Below, piece after piece: positions 1-8,233 of a DNA stretch of 37,752 nt. Made by a program: the position numbers and the translations under genes. The notes beneath the pieces were generated by a model. It was not told where the DNA came from, did not search any database, and was given only the letters and a program-made list of their open reading frames with translations. This DNA is from a virus: positions 1 to 37,752 of IMG/VR virus record IMGVR_UViG_3300032677_000081. One strand, 5' to 3'. The stretch's first letter is position 1; the number at the start of each line of letters is the position of its first letter.

Positions 1-2429
1 TCGCCTGGCAATGGATAGTTTGAATCAGGTTGACTATTGGTTCTTAAAACATTGATATAGTCGCGAATCACAGTGCCAGAGTAACTGTCGTAGATGCGTT
101 GATTGGAGTAAAAGAAAAATCTTGTACTCAATACACTGCCAAAACTATACTGTAGACTTCTTGAGGTTACTGTGTACTGATATCCGTCAGTAGTACACTG
201 TATAAACCAACTGGCATCTAACTGTTGTCCAGAAGTATTGCCGGCATACTGTGCGCTGAATGGAGCATCTTGAGCCAAGTTAGTAGAAGTGATCACATAC
301 CAAGTATATGGTGTGCCTGTGATACGGCCAGTGTTATCATATCCTAGGCCAAAGTTTTGTCCTAGCACAATTTGATTTTTAATTGTCTGGGTAACGGTTG
401 TACCAAAATTATTTACAAACAACGGAATAACCTGTGTAGGTATTGCACCGGTAGGCACAAATACATTGAGTACTACAGGGCCGGTTCCGTCTGACAAATT
501 ACCTAGGCCTTGATTAGTACCATCTAAATAAACGGCACTAGGACTGGCCCAGATGTAAGTAGATTGATTACCAGAGGTAGGAACACCGGCAGCCAACTGA
601 TTGTATTCATCAAAATAATAACCAGTTGGTGCAACAAATTTAACCAAACTGCCTACACGAATGTATTTGGCATTGTTACTGGCATAGGTGCCAACTGCCT
701 GAGGAACACCTGCAGAGTTTTGGAAGTAACCTGTGGTTTCACCTACAATGGTAGTACTTTGATGCCAGGTGAATCCTAACGCTGTCAAGTCAGGGCGAGT
801 AAAGTTGTAGTTGTAGTTTGGAGCCGTGCCTGGGTTCAAACTGTTCAGTGATGAATAGTAAAACTGCAATGATTCATCTTTCAACACCACTGGTTGAATT
901 CTATTTTGAATAGTATCAGCAATATCGTTATTGGTTAACCAGGTGAAGTTAAATGCTGGAGACAAGGTTGATTCCCAGAGTGCGCCGTCAGCATTAAAAA
1001 TATTTGTACTAGAATATTTTCCTGTAGGATCTAACAAGTCAAGATAACGACTTGATCCAATACTGACACGGTTAACCGCCTGACTCTTTAGAATACTAGG
1101 ATACTGTGTGTATGGAAAATTACTGTAGTCTTCTCCGTTGACCATACGATTTTGTGTATAGTATTGTGCTGGAGCATTTTGTTTAATTTGGTCAATAGTT
1201 TCACGAGCCTGTGCATTTGATACTGTTTCTTGTAATGCACAAGTAAAAATAATAGTTTCAATACTGCCAGTGCGACTAACATAGCTGATAGGAATCTGTA
1301 TGTTCTGCATTTCTTCTGGATTGATAATATATTGTAATCCATTACTTGCACGAACATAACAACGGAAAGTGCCAACTGGAATTGCAGAGAATACACCGTC
1401 ACCAAAGTTCAAAGTGATCTGATCGTTAGCACGACTAGTTACAGAAAATAAATTTCTTTGGTTAGGACTCAACTGTTCAATGGCGGCGCCGTAGACATTT
1501 TGAACATACTGCCAAATTGTAGAAATGTTGCCGGTGTTATCTAGTTGATATAACCAAGGAGCATCATTGTTGACTCCGTCGATGTTGATATTCACAGCAC
1601 GGTTACTGATCTGTTCTGGAATATTAAAGTCTTGATTTTGTAGTACGCCTTGCTTAAAGTAGAAAAAGAATCCAGTGTTAGCAGAACTATAGCCTAGCTG
1701 ATCATTGCGGAACAATACATTAAATTGTCCTGTTGGTAGCGGAGGTGGTTCGTAGATATAATTTTCACCACTGCTGGTAGCGTTAACTGCTTCAAATGGC
1801 ATGTTGATACCATCGATAGTAGCAGTGTAAGGAACTACCGGCAAGTAGCCAGGAACTAAATTTATGGTATATTCTTGTGTGTCTACTCCAAGAATAACTT
1901 GATCATTACCAGGACGGCCAATGCGTTGTGTGTCAACCAAGGCAGCATTAAGGATCACAGTCATCTGTTCTAGCCAATCAAAGTTGCTAGGATCTGCCCA
2001 GTTTACTGTAACATTAGTAAGGTTAACACCGTTATAATCTGTAAGATTTTCTGTAGTTTGTACAGAAATAACTTTGATAAATCCGCTAGCTTCTGTGTTA
2101 CGCTGTGGAGTATATGAAACTAATTGTGCTAATTTTACTACTGAATCACGGCGTTCTGCTGTGTCAATATAGTTTTCGCGTGTGTTTAAATCTGTACGGA
2201 AAGCAAGACTTTGCCCCATAAACGCAATAACATCCAACAGAGCAATAAACTCGCTAGATTCGATATAATCGTTAAATGTTTCTGGGTAGTAAAGACGAAG
2301 ATAATCTACAAAACTTTTGCGTAGGGTTTCAAAATCATACGATTGGAAGTCAGCTTCTCTATATGTTTCATAGATTACTTTCCAATCTTCAACGCCAAAT
2401 AGTACTGTTTGTCTTGTGGTTGTTGCCAT
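1..2429 (-). CDS. 6: Baseplate wedge protein gp6 (3' end outside window)
   Basis: This frame stays open from an ATG at 2429 to the left edge, giving about 809 residues without a stop. The N-terminal part carries a T4-like gp6 signature: a conserved stretch at about residues 50-100 (ESSEFIALLDVIAFMGQSLA, then FRTDLNTRENYIDTAERR) matches the region in gp6 that reads LxDxxAYxGxxLAFRxDLNxxENF. gp6 forms the inner ring of the baseplate wedges and holds the baseplate together during the hexagon-to-star change. It is the most downstream visible gene of the minus-strand baseplate operon, lying just after gp25, as in many T4-like phages. A TATAAATA box on the same strand ends 18 nt before the start. 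The N-terminal match is what identifies it; the rest is only consistent. The C-terminus is not seen. Confidence 0.9.
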   Translation of the reverse strand, partial: MATTTRQTVLFGVEDWKVIYETYREADFQSYDFETLRKSFVDYLRLYYPETFNDYIESSEFIALLDVIAFMGQSLAFRTDLNTRENYIDTAERRDSVVKLAQLVSYTPQRNTEASGFIKVISVQTTENLTDYNGVNLTNVTVNWADPSNFDWLEQMTVILNAALVDTQRIGRPGNDQVILGVDTQEYTINLVPGYLPVVPYTATIDGINMPFEAVNATSSGENYIYEPPPLPTGQFNVLFRNDQLGYSSANTGFFFYFKQGVLQNQDFNIPEQISNRAVNINIDGVNNDAPWLYQLDNTGNISTIWQYVQNVYGAAIEQLSPNQRNLFSVTSRANDQITLNFGDGVFSAIPVGTFRCYVRASNGLQYIINPEEMQNIQIPISYVSRTGSIETIIFTCALQETVSNAQARETIDQIKQNAPAQYYTQNRMVNGEDYSNFPYTQYPSILKSQAVNRVSIGSSRYLDLLDPTGKYSSTNIFNADGALWESTLSPAFNFTWLTNNDIADTIQNRIQPVVLKDESLQFYYSSLNSLNPGTAPNYNYNFTRPDLTALGFTWHQSTTIVGETTGYFQNSAGVPQAVGTYASNNAKYIRVGSLVKFVAPTGYYFDEYNQLAAGVPTSGNQSTYIWASPSAVYLDGTNQGLGNLSDGTGPVVLNVFVPTGAIPTQVIPLFVNNFGTTVTQTIKNQIVLGQNFGLGYDNTGRITGTPYTWYVITSTNLAQDAPFSAQYAGNTSGQQLDASWFIQCTTDGYQYTVTSRSLQYSFGSVLSTRFFFYSNQRIYDSYSGTVIRDYINVLRTNSQPDSNYPLPG

Positions 2430-2447
2430 GTCTATTCCAATTTCTAG

Positions 2448-2455
2448 TATTTATA
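2448..2455 (-). promoter_or_regulatory. T4-type late promoter box TATAAATA before gp6
   Basis: On the minus strand this reads TATAAATA, identical to the T4 late promoter -10 consensus used by gp55-RNA polymerase. It lies 18 nt before the gp6 ATG, so the leader would be very short. A gp55 homologue is encoded at 11025, so the cognate sigma factor is present. Confidence 0.6.
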
Positions 2456-2474
2456 CTCACTAAAAACCGGTCAT

Positions 2475-2849
2475 TTAAACATAGCTTGCTGTACGAGTTT
2501 CCTGGTCAAAAAATATTGCCAATCTTTGTGCATCAGTGCTAGGAACTACCCTAACAAAAAACTGTATTAGTAGTCCGTTTTGCTGTGGATATACTTCGGT
2601 GTTGCTGATGTAAACTCTAGGATCTCCCCCGGCTACTCGTTGTACTTCGGTGATAATTGCATTTACAGTATCAGTAGTTTGGTTTTCAAATATAAAATTC
2701 CAAAGTACTGTTCCGTATCCAGGACGGCCAACCAGCTCGCCCTGACGAATATTAAACGCATTTAGTAGGTCGCGCTTGACTAACTCGTAGTCTACTAGAG
2801 TAAATTTTTTGTATTGATTAATAGTGCTAAATCCGACGAATGTGGCCAT
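2475..2849 (-). CDS. 25: Baseplate wedge protein gp25
   Basis: A 124-residue protein of the gp25/GPW family (T4 gp25 is about 132 aa). The core GELVGRPGYGTVLWNFIFE (about residues 37-55) corresponds to the conserved G(E)R...G(T/S)xLWxxxFE segment of this family. It is followed by DPRVYI and hydrophobic strands typical of the fold. gp25 is the universal wedge protein that joins sheath initiation to the baseplate; despite its lysozyme-like label in databases, it is structural. It lies between gp6 and the 625-aa protein on the same strand. A TGTAAATA near-late box is directly upstream (2854-2861). Confidence 0.9.
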   Translation of the reverse strand: MATFVGFSTINQYKKFTLVDYELVKRDLLNAFNIRQGELVGRPGYGTVLWNFIFENQTTDTVNAIITEVQRVAGGDPRVYISNTEVYPQQNGLLIQFFVRVVPSTDAQRLAIFFDQETRTASYV

Positions 2850-2853
2850 AATG

Positions 2854-2861
2854 TATTTACA
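2854..2861 (-). promoter_or_regulatory. Late-promoter-like box TGTAAATA before gp25
   Basis: The minus strand reads TGTAAATA in the 12-bp gap between the stop of the upstream gene and the gp25 start. It differs from TATAAATA at one base. The leader would be only a few bases long, so this is a weak call based on the recurring motif. Confidence 0.3.
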
Positions 2862-4739
2862 CTATCCAAAAAGTTTGCTGACAGCGGCACTGTTTGTACT
2901 CAACTGAGTTGTTGCATTATTAACTACATTTGTAGCGGTTCTTAGGGCAGTGGCCGCGCTGCCGCCTAGCAGTTGACTAGCAGTTCCTTTGATACTGTTT
3001 AGGATATTTTGTGCTTGGGTAATGTCTGCGCTGGCGCCCAAACTAACTCCAGATGGAAAGTCAAACTGCGGAACAGGCACTAACGGATTTCCGATAATTC
3101 TAGTTAAAGCGGCATCTACTGTGGCACGATTTACTGTGTTACTATATCCAGGTGCAGGCTGTGTTGATGATACTAAACTATCACTGCTCAGTAATGAAAA
3201 ATTCACACTAAACTGACTCATACTACCAAACACATCTAAACTACTGCCCAAGCTACCTAAAGCACCACTGGCAAGATCTTGTAAATTACCCAATGATCCT
3301 TCAACAAGATTTGTAGCATCGCTTAATGCACCAGAAGCTAGATCATTAAGATTGCCAGCCAAATCAAGTGCTCCTCCAGAGAACGATCCTGTTATGCCAG
3401 TAAGACTAGTACCAATACTACCAAGGCTATTGGTCAGTCCGCCTGTGAGTGTGTTCAATCCGTTGGTAGTTAGACTATTTAAACTACCGGTTAATCCTGT
3501 TGTCAATGTGCCTAGCCCTAGACTGTCAGTCAACGAAGAGATGCTGGGTATATTAAGGCTGCTAAGAGTACTGGTCAATTGAGTAGATAGACCGCTGAGA
3601 TTACTACCATTGGCCCAAAGGCTTGTAACCGCTGTACCAAACTGACTGGCATTGGTAACTAATGCGCCAACATCTCCAGCTATGGTAGTGGTTAACCCGC
3701 TGGCGGCTTGTGTAATAGTAGAACCAAGGCTGTCAAGTGAAGTAGAGGCCAATGTACTGATATCACCAATAGTATTTCCTACACTAGATAGTGTATTACC
3801 GACCGATGTTACAGCGCCGTTGATAAGACTGGTTACATTTACATTAGACAAACTAGAAACAAGATTGCTGGCGCTGATATTGCTCAACGAGTTGCCAATG
3901 ATTCCGCTGAGTCCTCCACTCAAGGCAATTTCTCCGGCAAACAATGCTATGCTACTAGCGTTTTGTAGCACACCATTTCCGTTGCTGTCTGTTGTGTAGA
4001 CTTGTCCTGTGTTTAGACTTGGTGGGTTAGGTTGTGTACTCTGTATTACTCCAGCCGCTGTAAGAGAATCATAGCTGTTCTGCATGATTTCAGTTTGTAT
4101 CTGTGTTTGCAACAAAGGATCGTTTAGTACATCCTGAACACTGTTTACACCATTCTGTCCAGTCCATACCCCGGGCGCACTCATTACACTGACAAACTGA
4201 TCTGGATTATTAGCTAGGTAAGTGTCATAAGTTCCGGGTACAACATATCCTGCTCGTTCCAGCTGTGGACAATTAAGACCGTATTGACCAATGCCCACCT
4301 GTGCGGTGATTACATTAGCTGGTTGATTTACTAGGTTTGAAATTTGTGCTACCAATGCTTGCACCTGTGCAGGCTGTAGTGGTCCTACTGTGTTAGTTCC
4401 CAACGGCGGATTAACTAGGGCATAGTCAGCACCGTTGATTGGACTGGTTAATGGAACATTGGTTAATTTGGGTACAGGAGCAACAATAGGAGAACCTGAC
4501 ACAATGGCTAATATAGTACTGTTAGGAACGCCGGCAGTGTCTCGATCTTGTCGACTCAGTGCAAAATTTGCCAACTTGGTAGATGGTGCAGACAGTGTTT
4601 GTCCTGCTGTATATCCTACCAAACTACCAGCGGCAACTTGACTGTAAAATACATAGTCAGCCTGCGCCTGTGTAGTTCCTGCTGGAGCATACATTACAAA
4701 ACGATTGCCACTAGGAAGTGTGTAGGTAAATTGTGACAC
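2862..4739 (-). CDS. Ser/Leu/Gly-rich baseplate-associated structural protein
   Basis: A 625-residue protein starting at GTG, 2 bp after the gp5 stop, with a GGGGGA Shine-Dalgarno sequence inside the gp5 end. No named family is recognised with certainty. Residues 1-60 form a compact start (FTYTLPSGNRFVMYAPAGTT). Residues about 145-235 form a globular helical segment containing GIGQYGLNCPQLERAGYVVP and APGVWTGQNGV, the style of hub-associated proteins of large aquatic myoviruses. Residues about 265-510 are a low-complexity array of short Leu-spaced units (SLGN, SLTG, LASGAL). The C-terminal 100 residues are again globular. The position between gp5 and gp25 argues for a baseplate or spike accessory role, possibly a needle sleeve or cell-wall contact protein. 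The function is inferred from position only. Confidence 0.55.
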   Translation of the reverse strand: MSQFTYTLPSGNRFVMYAPAGTTQAQADYVFYSQVAAGSLVGYTAGQTLSAPSTKLANFALSRQDRDTAGVPNSTILAIVSGSPIVAPVPKLTNVPLTSPINGADYALVNPPLGTNTVGPLQPAQVQALVAQISNLVNQPANVITAQVGIGQYGLNCPQLERAGYVVPGTYDTYLANNPDQFVSVMSAPGVWTGQNGVNSVQDVLNDPLLQTQIQTEIMQNSYDSLTAAGVIQSTQPNPPSLNTGQVYTTDSNGNGVLQNASSIALFAGEIALSGGLSGIIGNSLSNISASNLVSSLSNVNVTSLINGAVTSVGNTLSSVGNTIGDISTLASTSLDSLGSTITQAASGLTTTIAGDVGALVTNASQFGTAVTSLWANGSNLSGLSTQLTSTLSSLNIPSISSLTDSLGLGTLTTGLTGSLNSLTTNGLNTLTGGLTNSLGSIGTSLTGITGSFSGGALDLAGNLNDLASGALSDATNLVEGSLGNLQDLASGALGSLGSSLDVFGSMSQFSVNFSLLSSDSLVSSTQPAPGYSNTVNRATVDAALTRIIGNPLVPVPQFDFPSGVSLGASADITQAQNILNSIKGTASQLLGGSAATALRTATNVVNNATTQLSTNSAAVSKLFG

Positions 4740-4741
4740 GG

Positions 4742-6304
4742 TTAGAAAAGTCCCCCGGCCGTACTGGCCGCTTCACTTACTAGGCCACTGGCCGTAGAGC
4801 CTAAACTAGTAATACTAAATCCACTAGGCATTGCAGGAGCTCCTGGACTTGGAGTAGTCTGCCCTTGACTTAGATCTGTTGTTACTCCAACGCCTTGATT
4901 ATGATAGGGCCAAGGCTCGTGTGTAGGAGCGCGAGTACAGATACTTTCTGTACCGGTAGGGCTTACTTGCCAACCTGTAGTGTTGTTAAATTCTGTGTTA
5001 GGCATGATATAATTTGTCAGGCCTTTGGGAGTAGTAACTGGTAGTCCAGGGCCGCCATTTAAGCTAACTAATAGACCCTTAAGACTTAGTGCGGCTCCGC
5101 CATCAATGGTGGCCAACTTAGATTTAATGGCTAACATGCCGCTGGCACTGACTCCAATTTCTTCTTGACTGAATAGAGTTAAGTTCTTTTTACAAGCAAT
5201 TTGTAGTTCTTCATCACTTTGTAAATTCATCGCCTGTTTACTCTTGACATTAAACTTGCCGCCAGCAAACATATTAATATCGCCATCAGAATGGAAGTTT
5301 AGGGTACCTTCGGTACGCATATTAATTGAGTTAGTAGTGTAGACATCTAGGGTGCCTTCTTGTCCTAGTTCAACCCAGGCCTGTCCGTTAGCGTGGCAAA
5401 TGTATAAACAGTTACCATCATCACTCATAGTAATTTGATGTCCTTTGCTGGTACGAATACGAATTAAATTATCAGATCCATCTACAGCACCGTCATCCAT
5501 AACAAAAGTATGTCCGCCGCGGCGACCTACTACATTGACTGCATTTACATTAGTACTAGCAGAATCTGCCTGTTGCAAAATTGTAGCGTCTGTAGCGCCA
5601 CCTTGATAGATAGCGCGACCCGGTGTACTCATTCCATAGCAGTTACTAGGTGATTCTCTTTGGCTACTACTTGCAATTGGACCGCGAATAGTATCATTGT
5701 TCAATCCCTGTTGAAACAAGACCGCGGCACTATAACTATGCACCGGTTTAGGTTGGTTGAATGGTTGCGGGCTTTCACTAATAGCGGTGTTTGATGGAGC
5801 CGCATTTATTTCTGTTACTGGCAATCTTGGTGACTTGGCAAAATATGTGGATTGATTTGCATTTTGAACAACATAGTTAGTGACAGCACCAACAGCAGGG
5901 ATCATTTGATTTAATCCTTGGTCTGGAATACAGCCAACATAATAACCCTGGCTAGGATCACCGCCTACAAAGAAACACAGCACACTGACTCCTAAGTCTG
6001 GTGGTGTAGCCCAAAAACCATAACTTTGTCGATTTCCTACGAATGTACCTGTACCCTGTGTTGTACCCGACTGTTGTGTGGCTCCATAGAATGGAGGACA
6101 GTAACTAACAGTTCGCCACAAGTTTTGATTTTCTCTATCTGGTCCAGCAAACTGCTCAATATAAACTTGTAGTCGTCCTTGGCGGGTATTATCAATGTTG
6201 TTCATAACAATGCCGATGAAAGGACCAAAATCGTTAGGAGTACCCCCACGATCGAATTTATATTCTTTTGGTTGCCCTTTACCTCTCGGTGTATTCATTG
6301 CCAT
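4742..6304 (-). CDS. 5: Baseplate hub/central spike protein gp5 without lysozyme domain
   Basis: A 520-residue gp5/VgrG-type spike. Residues about 25-140 match the gp5 N-terminal OB-fold (FGPFIGIVMNNIDNTRQGRL, later NLWRTVSYCPPFYG and LGVSVLCFFVGGDPSQGYYV). Residues about 260-410 form a triple-stranded beta-helix: HTFVMDDG, GHQITMSDDG, then many alternating polar/hydrophobic repeats such as NSINMRTEGTLNFHSDGDINM. T4 gp5 carries a lysozyme domain of roughly 160 residues between these parts; here the linker (about 145-255) shows no lysozyme-like catalytic motif. The protein would sit at the tail tip and puncture the outer membrane, with peptidoglycan cutting supplied elsewhere. The start is an ATG with GGAATAACACT before it. 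Confidence 0.85.
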   Translation of the reverse strand: MAMNTPRGKGQPKEYKFDRGGTPNDFGPFIGIVMNNIDNTRQGRLQVYIEQFAGPDRENQNLWRTVSYCPPFYGATQQSGTTQGTGTFVGNRQSYGFWATPPDLGVSVLCFFVGGDPSQGYYVGCIPDQGLNQMIPAVGAVTNYVVQNANQSTYFAKSPRLPVTEINAAPSNTAISESPQPFNQPKPVHSYSAAVLFQQGLNNDTIRGPIASSSQRESPSNCYGMSTPGRAIYQGGATDATILQQADSASTNVNAVNVVGRRGGHTFVMDDGAVDGSDNLIRIRTSKGHQITMSDDGNCLYICHANGQAWVELGQEGTLDVYTTNSINMRTEGTLNFHSDGDINMFAGGKFNVKSKQAMNLQSDEELQIACKKNLTLFSQEEIGVSASGMLAIKSKLATIDGGAALSLKGLLVSLNGGPGLPVTTPKGLTNYIMPNTEFNNTTGWQVSPTGTESICTRAPTHEPWPYHNQGVGVTTDLSQGQTTPSPGAPAMPSGFSITSLGSTASGLVSEAASTAGGLF

Positions 6305-6315
6305 AGTGTTATTCC

Positions 6316-8232
6316 TTAACCGTTTTCTTTAGCCATTATTTGTGTTGTGCTTGGGTTCAGCGTACCTCTAAATGGGTTAGACAGTTGTGCCTGTGCCTGT
6401 GCAATTTGACCTTGTAATGCTTGAACTGCCCCATAGATAGGTGATGCCGGAGTTATGCTAGACAAACTTTGCCCTGCTAACAGTCCATTAAGTTGTGTTT
6501 GCAGTTCACCTAACTGTGAAACATTAGTAAGCCCAACTGCGTTATTTAAGGTAGTGCCAATTTGATTTATAAATTGTGGGGCCGGAACATTTCCTGGATT
6601 AGCAACAACCCCATTAGTTGTAACTGGATCTGGAGGACCTGCTGGAGTAACCGCAGGACTACTAGCAGTAGAGGTAGTACTTTGAATACCGGGGGTTGGA
6701 TTTGTAGATCCAGACAGTAAGGTATTTAGATTTGTATTAAACTGACCAATGCCAGTTCTTGCAATATTTGTAATTCCTGCCAATGGATTTTGTAACAAAG
6801 AGTTAAGTTGTGCTGTTGTGTTGCTGACATTATTAGCAACTCCAACTCCTTGAGCACTAGCAGTGGCAGCGGCCGGTACAGTAGGAGTTAATGGGGTTTT
6901 ATCAACTACGGGTCCTTCTATTGGAACAGAAGTTAATAGTGTTCCTTCTAAATCTTGTTCGAAACGACCTTTAAAAAATCTACTAACTACCTGTGTAGCC
7001 AGATAAGTTGCATTTTGACCAATGGATGTTGGATTTCCTGCGGTAGATGATGCACCAGTGGCATTGACATCCATAATACCTGTGCCAAGATTAAAATCAC
7101 TAGGAGTTTTAAAATTCACATCAAATAAAACTTCACCTGATTCAAAATTAATAGTACCGTCGTTGTAGAATCCACTAAAATTAAAGTTTTTAGCAGAAGT
7201 AGTACCGGTGGTATCGCCTTGTGGTATCCAAGCAGGATCACCTACAATGGTTAAATTAATTTTAGCAAAATCAACCGCATTAACTAAAGAATCTTGAGCA
7301 TTGGCCATTGGCTCATTGACACCGTTTGCGCCGCCTTTATCACTGGTTCCACTGCGTGTGGCATAAAATTGTTTATAAAGTATTTTGCTGTCTGTCTGCG
7401 GTTGTTGCACTACGGTACCAGAAGCATCGGTCAACGGCATCCAAAAATTATTGTCAATGACCTGTTCATATTTTAATATTTCTGTATTTTCTCCAGTGAA
7501 CCAATAGTTATAACTTTTAGACACACCTTTAAACGATGGTTGATTTACATAAGGACTTCTAGTTTGATTTATATTATATGTACTAACAATGTAGGTCATA
7601 TCCATGGCCCAGTCATTGCGCTTAGGATCTTGAGTGTCACCTAGTGGTACAGCCTGGCAGGTAATATTATACCAGGCTGTATCTTTGTTAGCCGGAGTTG
7701 AAGGAGTAGAATTGCCAGTTAGTTCGTTAGTAGTCGCTTTGAGTTGATTGCTTATATAACTACTGCCTTTCATCACTTCGTCAATTAATTGTATAATTGA
7801 TTTACCTTGCTCAACCATTAACGATCTGTTGTTAGTATTTCTTGAATTGGTTGCTGGATCAATAATTTGTTTAGCAGTACTAGGGTTTTGCATACCTGTA
7901 GTTGTATCATCCGTTGATCCAGGTTTTTTTAATGTAGCGGCTCCAAGCTCAGGAGGAACAAACACAATATTATACCTATCGGCAGTAGTATACACTCCTG
8001 ATTTTACTAATCCTTGCTGCCAATCGTTTAATATATCGCACAATCCTTTTATTATAGTGCCATTGGCTGCCGTAGGTGCCGCAGTAGCTTTTGGCGGTGC
8101 AGAATTAGCGGGTGCAGTTGTAGGCGAAGCCGCACTAGTGGAAGTACGAGAACCAACTAAATTGGTTATTCCTGCTAGTGGATTTTGTAATAACGACCCG
8201 ATTGAAGCAGTTGTTGATCCGTTGTTTGCCAT
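6316..8232 (-). CDS. Baseplate hub-like structural protein (second of a pair)
   Basis: A 638-residue virion protein. Residues about 55-330 are globular, with strands such as DMTYIVSTYNINQTRSPYV and SYNYWFTGENTEILKYEQVI. Residues about 330-450 continue in the same style (FEQDLEGTLLTSVPIEGPV). The ends are Ala/Pro/Thr/Gln-rich and flexible. An exact 12-residue motif, SLLQNPLAGITN, occurs twice, at residues 13-24 and 478-489. The gene sits between gp5 and another hub-like gene, with 1-bp spacing to the latter, so co-translation is likely. By position and style it may supply part of the gp27 torus (tail tube to spike adaptor), but I cannot show gp27 homology by eye. Confidence 0.55.
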   Translation of the reverse strand: MANNGSTTASIGSLLQNPLAGITNLVGSRTSTSAASPTTAPANSAPPKATAAPTAANGTIIKGLCDILNDWQQGLVKSGVYTTADRYNIVFVPPELGAATLKKPGSTDDTTTGMQNPSTAKQIIDPATNSRNTNNRSLMVEQGKSIIQLIDEVMKGSSYISNQLKATTNELTGNSTPSTPANKDTAWYNITCQAVPLGDTQDPKRNDWAMDMTYIVSTYNINQTRSPYVNQPSFKGVSKSYNYWFTGENTEILKYEQVIDNNFWMPLTDASGTVVQQPQTDSKILYKQFYATRSGTSDKGGANGVNEPMANAQDSLVNAVDFAKINLTIVGDPAWIPQGDTTGTTSAKNFNFSGFYNDGTINFESGEVLFDVNFKTPSDFNLGTGIMDVNATGASSTAGNPTSIGQNATYLATQVVSRFFKGRFEQDLEGTLLTSVPIEGPVVDKTPLTPTVPAAATASAQGVGVANNVSNTTAQLNSLLQNPLAGITNIARTGIGQFNTNLNTLLSGSTNPTPGIQSTTSTASSPAVTPAGPPDPVTTNGVVANPGNVPAPQFINQIGTTLNNAVGLTNVSQLGELQTQLNGLLAGQSLSSITPASPIYGAVQALQGQIAQAQAQLSNPFRGTLNPSTTQIMAKENG

Positions 8233-8233
8233 C

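Noticed and set aside
3352-3999. Plus-strand frames opposite the 625-aa baseplate protein
   Set aside because: They are Pro/Val/Leu-rich shadows of the Ser/Leu/Gly repeats on the coding strand.
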